5,470 nucleotides of DNA. Source: Lachnospiraceae bacterium. GTDB taxonomy: Bacteria; Bacillota_A; Clostridia; Lachnospirales; Lachnospiraceae. Both the position numbers and the translations under genes were made by a program. Location of the stretch: assembly GCA_004556565.1 (NCBI GenBank), contig SFGN01000132.1, forward strand, positions 1-5,470, written 5' to 3'. Every line of letters starts with the position of its first letter. The first letter of the stretch is position 1. This document shows positions 1-5,068 of this stretch, one piece after another. The notes under the pieces are model-generated. The model was not told the DNA's origin. It was given only the letters and a program-made list of their open reading frames with translations, and ran no database searches.

Positions 1-246
1 CAGCCTTGGAAAAAGGAAGGTGAGTATTGGTCCCATTCTTCCTGCCAGCTGGTCCACCAACCCAGAGCGGTGCCCGATCTCCAGTACCCCGGTCCACAGA
101 GTCATGACGCCCAGCATGGTGATGCACAGCGTCACCGCCTCCTTTGATGCCTGGATTGCACCATCGGTCACAGCCGTCATCTGACCGTGAAGCGCCCCCC
201 AGAGTATTCCCGTCAGTGTCATTCCTGCCCATAGATAATTCAGCAT
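1..246 (-). CDS. spmA: Spore maturation protein A (SpmA), N-terminal part, cut by window edge
   Basis: The minus strand reads 82 codons from ATG at 246-244 with no stop before the left edge. The protein starts MLNYLWAGM and contains the stretch EAVTLCITMLGVMTLWTG, then an LVDQLAGRMGPIL segment, which I recognise as the N-terminal half of SpmA. Members are polytopic membrane proteins of about 200 residues with a nucleoside-recognition (Gate) domain. In Bacillus, SpmA with SpmB is needed for dehydration of the spore core. Two hydrophobic segments are visible, around residues 3-19 and 38-55. A GGCGGAG ribosome binding site lies four bases before the ATG. spmB would be expected further left, outside the window. 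There is no dacB-type gene directly upstream, unlike in Bacillus. Family recognition is from memory, but the motif run is distinctive. Confidence 0.85.
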   Translation of the reverse strand, partial: MLNYLWAGMTLTGILWGALHGQMTAVTDGAIQASKEAVTLCITMLGVMTLWTGVLEIGHRSGLVDQLAGRMGPILTFLFPRL

Positions 247-461
247 GTTTCTCCGCCTGTTTCATGGCATTCTTATTCCATTCTATTCCCGGTCCAGTGG
301 AATATACCCATACAGTACTACAAGACAGGCAGCAAGGGCAGAATCGTGGATTCCAGCACGGAAAAACCAAACTGATAACGGTCTGTGAAGTCCCCACTTG
401 ACAGCCACCCCCACCCCCGGATGCATGAGATATACTGGTACTGCAACATAACAGACGGCCC

Positions 462-478
462 GGAATCCCCGGGATTCC
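462..478. repeat. Short perfect palindrome upstream of the yitT-like gene
   Basis: GGAATCC at 462-468 is the inverse complement of GGATTCC at 472-478, and bases 469 and 471 also pair, so the stem is 8 bp around a single central base. It lies about 50 bases before the yitT-like ATG. It could be an operator for a dimeric regulator or a small RNA hairpin. No T-tract follows on the plus strand, so it is not a terminator in that direction. Confidence 0.4.
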
Positions 479-513
479 CGTACCGCCCCTAACCGGTTTT
501 ATAACCCATTTAC

Positions 514-517
514 AGGA
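514..517 (+). promoter_or_regulatory. Ribosome binding site of the yitT-like gene
   Basis: AGGA lies nine bases before the ATG at 527. This site supports the ATG at 527 as a genuine gene start, although the frame then closes after 42 codons. Confidence 0.5.
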
Positions 518-526
518 CGTTTTATT

Positions 527-655
527 ATGAAGCAGCTGAAGAAGCCGGCTTGCCGCGCTGTACAGGAATTATCCTTAACCTTTCCCCCAAGAACTGTGTT
601 ATCCATCATCCTCGGTACAGCCATTACCACCTTTGGCAGTCGCCGCCACCCGTAA
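527..655 (+). pseudogene. Truncated 5' end of a YitT-family membrane protein gene
   Basis: The frame from ATG 527 gives 42 residues starting MKQLKKPACRAVQELSL and ending at TAA 653-655. Residues 25-37 (LSIILGTAITTFG) match the first membrane segment of YitT/DUF161-type proteins, whose N-termini typically read ILGTAILAFGLYNIH. Here the similarity stops right after FG, and the next five residues (SRRHP) are unrelated. Full-length family members are about 280 residues with several membrane spans, so over 85% is missing. The break falls within about 635-655, where the relaxase remnant on the other strand begins. I infer the conjugative-element debris was joined here and removed the rest of the gene. 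The family call rests on a short segment; it could be another membrane protein with a similar start. Confidence 0.5.
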
Positions 656-980
656 AACGGGCAATGTTTTTCCAGACGGGGGCCTTGAGCCGGATCGCTT
701 TCCCGCGCCGGGATACTTCGCAGCCCATCTCGGAAAGCAGTTTCAGCAGCTCATCAAAGTCTGCGGGCTTTTGCTCCAGCGCCCGGTCAATCATCACCCG
801 CAGCCGCTCCCGGCGGGAGGGCTTAGCCTGATCGCCCAGCCACTTGTAGTAGCTTTTTCCGTGGGGCTTGGGATTCTCCACAATGGATAAGCCGTTCTCG
901 ATGCATATGGTGTCGCTGACAGCTTGGCTCTCGGTGCGGCCCTTGCCGATGTGCAGCGGCATGATGCGTTTGGTTGCCAT
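624..980 (-). pseudogene. Relaxase/mobilisation nuclease remnant, internally deleted and 3'-truncated
   Basis: The frame runs from ATG 980-978 to a stop at 626-624 (118 residues). It starts MATKRIMPLHIGKGRT, the usual N-terminus of the MobA/VirD2-like relaxases of Tn1549/CTn-type elements. After about residue 18 it jumps directly to SDTICIENGLSIVENPKPHG and KWLGDQAKPSRRE, a segment that in intact proteins lies well over 100 residues downstream. The part between carries the HxHxH metal-binding triad, which is absent here, so nicking activity should be lost. The frame is preserved across the deletion. The C-terminal half is also gone: after about residue 109 (ARFTG) the frame reads antisense into the yitT-like fragment. 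AGGAGG at 989-994 is a strong ribosome binding site eight bases before the ATG. In an intact element this enzyme nicks oriT and pilots the strand during conjugation. Confidence 0.75.
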
Positions 981-988
981 AGTGGGTT

Positions 989-994
989 CCTCCT
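989..994 (-). promoter_or_regulatory. Ribosome binding site of the relaxase remnant
   Basis: AGGAGG on the minus strand, eight bases before the ATG. It abuts the IS630 insertion: its first A is part of the TA that flanks the element, so the IS lies directly upstream without destroying the site. Confidence 0.7.
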
Positions 995-1021
995 AGTACA
1001 GTATTGCTTAAATATCAGTGA

Positions 1022-2271
1022 TTAAATTACTAATGGTATCCCGGCATATGTCCACTTAAATGGGTGTGCTGTAAGATTGTATTGTTCAATAAAGCGCAGG
1101 ATGCTTGCTTCCAGTTCTTCTATTGATAGGTAGCTTTTCCGCTTCAGCAGCTTCCGGTTAATGATGCCAAACCATATCTCAATCTGGTTCATCCAGGAAC
1201 TGTGTTTCGGAGTATAGACAAAGCGGATCCGGTGGGAAGGGTCATGCAGGAAATCCGCTCGGCTTTCCATACTTTTAAGGATCCCTGTTTTCCCTTTTTT
1301 GCCCAGTTCCACGCCAAGGGCACAGGCTTCTGCCACAAAGCGGACAAGGGCTTCCGATTTATGGGTGTTTAGGCCATCGCATATAAATGTCCATGGGGCT
1401 TGCGGGTCTGTCCCTGCCAATGCTTTCACGGCTTCCACAAAATCCTCTTCTGTGCGTGTGGAGTTTAAATACGGCATTTCCATACGGCCCGTTGCAACAT
1501 CAAAGAACCCGATGAGGCTGGTCGTGCCATGGCGGATATACTCAAACTCCATTTTGGCGCACTGGCCGGGTAATGGGAGCTTGTCAGGATATTTATGTTC
1601 CAGCGCTTGTACCCCGGTCATTTCATCCGTGGAAACAATGTGTGCACCTTCCCGGCTTTGTTCCTGGGCACTCTGGTACAGGCCGCAGATTTCGTTTACT
1701 TTCCGCGCAAAAGATTCCGGGGCTTCCGTCTTTTCCGAAGAATGAAGCCAGTAACGGATTTTGTGGGGATGTAAATCTACCTCATTTTTAAAAAACGGCT
1801 GACAGATTTCTCAGAAATCTGTTCAGCGATCCCCTGCTTTTTAATTTCTGCCACTAACAGCGGGAGGCTCCACTGGCTTACTTCGTACCCAAAATCATTT
1901 GGGCTGCTGCAGGCAAGGCCGATGATCCGCATGATCTGGTCCGGCGTAAAAACAGACGGGGCACCGGGGCGTTTTTTATCGGACAGGACTGCCCGTATCT
2001 CATCTTCAAGCTTTTTCGGGTCGTCCATTTCAATCCTCCGCAAGGCTGGGAGCGCCGCGAGGAACCGACTGCGCCAGGTGGCAACATTATTATAATGAAG
2101 CCCGACCTGTGGTGCAATATTCTGGTTGAGTTCCCCCTGTGACGCAAGCAGGACAATGCTGGCTCTTTTGACCAGTCCTGACGGAAGGGAGCGGCTTTTT
2201 GAAAAAGCAGATAATATGTTTTTCATGGCATCAGATAAAACCGGGATAGTATCAATTGTTTTCCTTCGCAT
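1022..2271 (-). CDS. IS630-family transposase, probably made by programmed -1 frameshifting
   Basis: The N-terminal frame starts at ATG 2271-2269 (MRRKTIDTIPVL) and stops at TAG 1779-1777. The C-terminal frame runs on from 1786 to TAA 1024-1022. A -1 slip on T_TTA_AAA (1792-1786) joins them into 416 residues reading SRFLK then NEVDLHPHKIRYWL, exactly the expected family sequence. Residues 1-162 are the helix-turn-helix/winged-helix DNA-binding part. The catalytic DDE domain follows, with D216 in VSTDEMTGVQALE, D299 in FICDGLNTH and E365 in HSSWMNQIEIWF. It catalyses cut-and-paste transposition into TA. Starts further upstream (TTG at 2331) would lie inside the probable -35 box, so I chose the ATG. 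An ordinary inactivating frameshift mutation is the alternative. Confidence 0.85.
1721..1749 (-). other. Possible hairpin downstream of the frameshift site
   Basis: In the transposase mRNA GGCUUC (1749-1744) can pair with GAAGCC (1726-1721), with an inner UCUU/AAGA stem around a five-base loop. It lies 36 bases 3' of the slippery heptamer, further than the 5-9 bases usual for a stimulatory structure, so a role in frameshifting is doubtful. Confidence 0.3.
1786..1792 (-). promoter_or_regulatory. Slippery heptamer T_TTA_AAA for -1 ribosomal frameshifting
   Basis: On the minus strand the zero-frame codons are TTT TTA AAA ATG AGG TAG. The heptamer fits X_XXY_YYZ, and slipping back one base puts the ribosome into AAT GAG GTA, the open C-terminal frame. 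It lies three codons before the zero-frame stop. The frame overlap is minimal, and the heptamer sits exactly where the protein similarity changes frame. Confidence 0.75.
1802..1822 (-). other. Hairpin just upstream of the frameshift site
   Basis: In the transposase mRNA ACAGAUUUC (1822-1814) pairs perfectly with GAAAUCUGU (1810-1802) around a three-base loop, a 9-bp stem ending nine bases before the slippery heptamer. It lies within codons for EQISEKSV, so it may be fortuitous, or it may tune frameshifting or translation. Confidence 0.35.
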
Positions 2272-2302
2272 AATAACCCATCCATTCTTTAGTGATAGAA
2301 TT

Positions 2303-2331
2303 ATTATGCACCGACTACAATAAAAAAGCAA
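2303..2331 (-). promoter_or_regulatory. Likely promoter of the IS630 transposase
   Basis: On the minus strand TTGCTT (2331-2326) and CATAAT (2308-2303) are separated by 17 bases. The -10 box matches 5 of 6 consensus positions and the -35 box 3 of 6. Transcription would start near 2296, about 25 bases before the ATG at 2271. The location just inside the terminal repeat is typical of IS promoters. Confidence 0.5.
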
Positions 2332-2366
2332 CGTCTATTCATTATTATTTTGGCAATGCCGTACTA

Positions 2367-2616
2367 GACATGACTATTTTATAGCTTCTTGCGGTTATCC
2401 AGACTGTCTCAAGTCTCTTCCCCGCTTTTCACCGAGCTTCGTACAATCCATCTGTCACAATGAAATGCACGTCGGATATTAGAATTTTTGTAACCCGTCA
2501 CACCGGGTCAGACAGGAACTTCCCCTGTCAAATCGAATATAAAGTTCAGATTTCAAAAGAAATCTGTCTTGCTTTGTTCCATATTTCTATGGAGATTAAT
2601 AAGAAACAAAGCGCAC
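2367..2616 (-). ncRNA. Probable 5' fragment of a group II intron, no ORF
   Basis: This 250-base stretch holds no gene. On the minus strand it begins GTGCGC immediately after the codon GAT where virB4 similarity ends; GTGCG is the classic 5' end of bacterial group II introns. Four hairpins follow in series: 2611-2572 (outer CTTTGTT/AACAAAG stem, inner TCCATA/TATGGA stem closed by a GAAA tetraloop), 2566-2547 (8-bp CAGATTTC/GAAATCTG, loop TTTT), 2529-2511 (6 bp) and 2508-2493 (ACCCG/CGGGT). Such a series is what domain I of a group II ribozyme would give. No intron-encoded reverse transcriptase, domain V or 3' end is visible, so the fragment would be dead. It ends at or before the IS630 right flank. 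The call is inference; a deletion joining virB4 to an unrelated structured region is the alternative. Confidence 0.45.
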
Positions 2617-3331
2617 ATCCAGGGCAACGAACATGCCCACGGTCAGCAGGTCCCCGGTCAGGGAAGAGATATCCAGCACGGTATATCTGTTATCCAGGGA
2701 CACGTTGGTCTGCTGGTTGAAGGTGCTGGCGGAGCCGTTCACCAGGCGGTTCAGGATATTTGCCAGCCGTTTTGTAGCAGCCGATTTCTTCAGTATTTCA
2801 TAAAGGTCGCCCAGTACCGGCATTTCCCGGTATCGTTCCGGTTTTTGGGGGTCTGCCAGGGAAGCGTTGTCATGGGTGATTCCCTTCTTGTTGTAGGTGT
2901 GAATCAGGGCTTCGTCCAAAAGCTGGCGCTCCTCATGGTTCATATCCGGGATCAGCAGGCTGAAAAAGATATGGAGCCGCTGGATCTTCTCCGCCAGTTC
3001 CGAGAGCTGGATGCCGGGGCCGTCCAGCAGTTCGTTCACGGTGCGGTCCACCTGCCGGATCTCCATCACGTTGATACAGTGGGGGCTTGCCGGGGAGACC
3101 TGGATGAACTCGCCGCCCACGTTGGCGCAGGCCCGGTGGAACTGATGCCCTTTTAGCGGGGCAATGATGAAAATGGGGATTCCCTTGCGCCGCATCCGCA
3201 GGGCCATGAGCTGCATGGTGAAGGTCTTGCCCGCGCCGGAAGTGCCCAGGAGCGCCATGTTTGCGTTTTTGTAGACAGCGGAGTTGAAGATATCCACAAT
3301 AATCAGGGAACTGTTGTATCTGTTCACGCCT
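2596..3331 (-). pseudogene. VirB4/TraE-family conjugation ATPase, internal fragment
   Basis: The frame is open from 3331 to TAA at 2598-2596. The protein reads NRYNSSLIIVDIFNSAVYKN, then Walker A GTSGAGKT (residues 28-35 counted from GTG 3327), then FIIAPLKGHQFHRACANVGG, PASPHCINVMEIR, LLIPDMNHEERQLLDEA and STFNQQTNV. This is the ATPase domain of the VirB4-like proteins of Tn1549/CTn-type elements, which energise the type IV secretion channel at the membrane. The gene is cut at both ends. The N-terminal part (several hundred residues in the family) is replaced by the IS4 element at 3331/3332. At VALD the frame hits the putative intron sequence and reads only VRFVSY before a stop. Walker B and everything beyond are missing, so it cannot be an active ATPase. 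GTG 3327 is only the first in-frame start codon after the break, not a genuine start. Confidence 0.85.
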
Positions 3332-3349
3332 CAATGTCATTTAGTTAAC
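3332..3349 (+). repeat. IS4 left terminal inverted repeat
   Basis: 18 bases that match perfectly, inverted, those at 5051-5068. The base just outside on each side (T3331, C5069) does not pair, which fixes the element boundary. Confidence 0.9.
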
Positions 3350-3475
3350 TTTTTGTAAAAGAAAGAATGTTTCTTTAAAATAGAGATCTGACGTTCCAAA
3401 CGGATAGATTGAAGAGAAGGATATAGGGATTATTTATCAGAAGTAGTTTTGTAAATATTTTACCGCAAGGCAAAC

Positions 3476-3495
3476 AAGCAGATTTACATCTGCTT
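3476..3495 (-). terminator. Possible weak terminator after the IS4 transposase
   Basis: AAGCAGAT/ATCTGCTT form a perfect 8-bp stem; in the transposase transcript the loop is GUAA. It lies 38 bases past the stop codon. The following bases on the minus strand are GTTTGCC, a poor U-tract, so termination may be inefficient. Confidence 0.35.
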
Positions 3496-3532
3496 CAAAA
3501 AAGGGTATTATAGATATTGATGAAACTGTTAC

Positions 3533-4861
3533 TTATGCTGCTCGATATATAAAATATCGAGGTTTTCGGAAGTGTGCCGTTTGGAGTCGTGGATACTGTC
3601 GATCATTCCGTATCGGAATCAGCTCTTTTGTCAGCAGGGACATCACATCTATGGAGTCTTTCTCTGTGTTCGGACGGAGAAAGACTCTACAAATATGAGC
3701 AGCCATACTGAAATTTACTTTGTATTCATATTTCGTGTTTCCCTTTTCTATAATTGCATGATTGATTCGTGTTTCTGTTATGTTGTAAGCGATTAACTTT
3801 GCCCAAATTTCCTGTTTGATATATTCTGGTTTGTAGGCATGGAAGTTACTCAATCCGACCGTATATTTCAGCTTACGGAAAGACCCCTCAATGGCCCATC
3901 TGGCATAGTATAGAAGTTTTATTTGTTCCGACGGGAATTCATCTGAAGGCAGATTAGTGACGATGCATTCATAAGAATCATCCGATATCGGAAACCGTAC
4001 GATTCTAAAAGATAAATCGTAGGTATCCAAGGAACCATATGCAACGTAATCAAACGATGCAGCCGCATCCACAAAGCGTTTGTAATAACCTTCTTTAATC
4101 GATATCTTCTTTTTATGACTGCGAACCAGAGTTACATTTACCTGAATATCAAAGGAGTCTGCATCTGGAAACTCAAAATTTCCAACAAGTCCTTTGGAAT
4201 GGATATCTTTGGTGCGAAATAAAAAATACTGGCCTTTTTCCTTCACATGTGCCATGTTGTTGTAAGAACAATAGCCCCTGTCACCGATAAAAACATCTTT
4301 TGTACCAGTCAGTAAATCGTGGCGGTCGACCATTTCACAGAAAGCACTAAATTCATCTTTCTGATGGATCGGCTGGATCAGCGCATCGGAATAAGTGTGC
4401 TTCTGTAAGTCGTAAAAAGCATTCAGATGCATACTGTAAAAGCCCTTTATTGAATGTCCTTCAGAGACATGATACTCTTCTGGGGCGAAAGCAGGTTTAC
4501 TGAAAAAGGTAAAGGTGGAGCCATCTGCAGCAAGAAAGCGGTAGCGTAGCTTTTTTTGGTCATAAAAGGAAGCAAAATGGTTAAAATGCCGAAATACAGC
4601 TTCCAGGGCATCCGGGCTAAGCTTTGCGCGTTGCTGGTTGAGTGCCGAAGCAGTTGGCGACTGTGGATCCATGTCGAAGAAGTCCAGCAATTCATTTTTT
4701 GTGCTGGAGGAGCCTTGGGAAACAAGGAAAGTGATAAGCTTATCGGCGGGGAACTTCCTGTTCCTTGTCAGATCGGTGTCCGAATAGGTAAATTCGGAGA
4801 TTACGGATGAAACAAGATGGACGGAATGGGAAAAGCATTGTTTAATTTTTTGATGGAACAT
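3533..4861 (-). CDS. IS4-family DDE transposase
   Basis: A 442-residue protein from ATG 4861-4859, with a perfect AAGGAGG site (4876-4870) eight bases upstream. The catalytic triad is visible: D113 in FLAADGSTF, D194 in FIGDRGYCSYN and E325 in the IS4 signature Y(2)R(3)E(6)K (Y318, R321, E325, K332 in YYARWAIEGSFRKLK). The insertion between D194 and E325 is rich in beta-strand-like sequence, as in Tn5/IS4 enzymes. Residues 1-100 form the N-terminal region, with the SALNQQRAKLSPDALE motif typical of Firmicute members. The protein binds the 18-bp ends and cuts and rejoins DNA. Length and motifs indicate an intact, probably active gene. Use of codons such as ATA and TTA gives it a lower GC content than the neighbouring virB4 fragment, fitting separate ancestry. 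Confidence 0.93.
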   Translation of the reverse strand: MFHQKIKQCFSHSVHLVSSVISEFTYSDTDLTRNRKFPADKLITFLVSQGSSSTKNELLDFFDMDPQSPTASALNQQRAKLSPDALEAVFRHFNHFASFYDQKKLRYRFLAADGSTFTFFSKPAFAPEEYHVSEGHSIKGFYSMHLNAFYDLQKHTYSDALIQPIHQKDEFSAFCEMVDRHDLLTGTKDVFIGDRGYCSYNNMAHVKEKGQYFLFRTKDIHSKGLVGNFEFPDADSFDIQVNVTLVRSHKKKISIKEGYYKRFVDAAASFDYVAYGSLDTYDLSFRIVRFPISDDSYECIVTNLPSDEFPSEQIKLLYYARWAIEGSFRKLKYTVGLSNFHAYKPEYIKQEIWAKLIAYNITETRINHAIIEKGNTKYEYKVNFSMAAHICRVFLRPNTEKDSIDVMSLLTKELIPIRNDRQYPRLQTAHFRKPRYFIYRAA

Positions 4862-4873
4862 TGTGTGTACCTC

Positions 4874-4908
4874 CTTGAATTAGAATGAATTTATGATTCT
4901 AATCCAAG
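4874..4908 (-). promoter_or_regulatory. Leader hairpin overlapping the IS4 transposase ribosome binding site
   Basis: In the transposase mRNA CUUGGAUUAGAAU (4908-4896) pairs with AUUCUAAUUCAAG (4886-4874), 13 pairs including one G-U wobble, around a nine-base loop. The last three bases of the stem (AAG, 4876-4874) are the first three of the AAGGAGG ribosome binding site, so the folded stem would partly hide it. IS elements often use such structures to stop translation from transcripts that read in from outside. No measured regulation is implied. Confidence 0.6.
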
Positions 4909-4954
4909 GGCCGCTCTCGCTGCCTATTAAAGTCAATCAGTAGCGAGAGCGGCC
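4909..4954 (-). repeat. Perfect 13-bp GC-rich inverted repeat in the IS4 leader
   Basis: GGCCGCTCTCGCT at 4909-4921 pairs perfectly with 4942-4954 around a 20-base loop. It directly abuts the next hairpin (4908/4909), so the two could stack. The GC-rich composition contrasts with the AT-rich surroundings. No U-tract follows in the transposase direction, so it is not an ordinary terminator. Confidence 0.65.
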
Positions 4955-5002
4955 GCACATTTTGTGGTGTATGTCAACTGTTTTTATGAAAAAAGGGAAA
5001 AA

Positions 5003-5038
5003 TATGGTTAGACACCCTTCATTAAGAATCTAACCATA
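5003..5038 (-). terminator. Terminator-like hairpin just inside the IS4 right end
   Basis: On the minus strand TATGGTTAGA (5038-5029) pairs perfectly with TCTAACCATA (5012-5003), a 10-bp stem with a 16-base loop, followed by TTTTTCCCTTTTTT. This has the form of an intrinsic terminator for transcripts entering the element from the right, and would insulate the transposase from outside promoters. The stem is AT-rich and the loop long, so efficiency is uncertain. Confidence 0.5.
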
Positions 5039-5050
5039 ATATTGCAAAGC

Positions 5051-5068
5051 GTTAACTAAATGACATTG
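5051..5068 (-). repeat. IS4 right terminal inverted repeat
   Basis: Perfect inverse complement of 3332-3349. The adjoining sequence GACATTGC (5062-5069) can also pair with GCAATGTC at 5074-5081, outside the element. Confidence 0.9.

Larger units (their letters stand above)
247..526. other. Divergent intergenic region between spmA and the yitT-like start
   Basis: About 280 bases without a convincing gene. It is C-rich on the plus strand, especially around 391-420. It must hold the promoters of spmA (leftward) and of the yitT-like gene (rightward). Isolated hexamers occur, TTGACA at 398-403 and TATACT at 431-436, but they are 27 bases apart, too far for a normal sigma-70-type promoter, so I do not call one. 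On the minus strand an open frame from about 498 to 289 ends in YGYIPLDRE and has two hydrophobic stretches. It lacks a plausible start and a recognised family and is not annotated as a gene. Confidence 0.5.
996..2364 (-). mobile_element. IS630-family insertion sequence, complete, TA-flanked
   Basis: The element is about 1369 bp. Imperfect terminal inverted repeats of about 28 bp are visible: the left end reads GTACAGTATTGC inward from 996, and the right end, on the minus strand from 2364, reads GTACGGCATTGC. About 20 of 28 positions agree. TA dinucleotides flank both sides (994-995 and 2365-2366). With the outer C at 993 and G at 2367, the empty site would read CTAG, the target reported for IS630. 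Because GTAC also contains TA, the boundary could instead be three bases further in (999-2361, with ends like Tc1 CAGT). One transposase gene in two frames fills the element. It is probably intact. Confidence 0.85.
3332..5068 (-). mobile_element. IS4-family insertion sequence, complete, no target duplication
   Basis: The element is 1737 bp. Its ends are an 18-bp perfect inverted repeat: CAATGTCATTTAGTTAAC at 3332-3349 and its inverse complement at 5051-5068. Weaker similarity continues about ten bases inward (TTTG and AA conserved). One full-length transposase gene (3533-4861) reads leftward, with a structured leader between it and the right end. The direct target repeats of 8-12 bp usual for the family are not seen: the left flank (3321-3331, ending GCCT) and the right flank (from 5069, CATCGGCAATG) differ and belong to unrelated genes. 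The copy therefore marks a rearrangement junction rather than a simple insertion. Confidence 0.9.

Noticed and set aside
144..401. Plus-strand open frame of 85 codons opposite spmA
   Set aside because: It is antisense to the clearly coding spmA frame for its first part, then runs through intergenic sequence, with no recognisable domain.
398..436. TTGACA and TATACT as a promoter for the yitT-like gene
   Set aside because: The spacer would be 27 bases, and no good -10 box lies 16-18 bases after the TTGACA.
289..498. Minus-strand frame ending YGYIPLDRE with two hydrophobic stretches just upstream of spmA
   Set aside because: No convincing start, ribosome binding site or family resemblance. It could be a decayed membrane-protein tail, but GC-rich sequence makes such frames common.
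1299..1791. Plus-strand open frames of 148 and 72 codons inside the IS630 element
   Set aside because: They are shadows of the transposase, which has all its catalytic motifs on the other strand.
1802..2566. The same 8-bp stem CAGATTTC/GAAATCTG occurs in the IS630 coding region (1802-1822) and the intron-like region (2547-2566)
   Set aside because: The surrounding bases and loops differ; one copy is explained by codons and the other by a folded RNA. A shared short palindrome is most simply chance.
2569..3340. Plus-strand frame of 195 codons and minus-strand frame of 135 codons over virB4
   Set aside because: Both overlap the frame carrying Walker A and the family motifs; their composition is that of out-of-frame GC-rich sequence.
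4949..4977. Perfect TTGACA on the minus strand in the IS4 leader as the transposase -35 box
   Set aside because: The -10 position falls in GGCCGC at the start of the GC-rich stem, which is not a plausible -10 box. The transposase promoter remains unidentified.
2367..5061. CRISPR array, tRNA, rRNA, toxin-antitoxin or defence genes in the window
   Set aside because: No regularly spaced direct repeats, cloverleaf or rRNA-like sequence was seen, and every substantial frame is accounted for by IS or conjugation genes.
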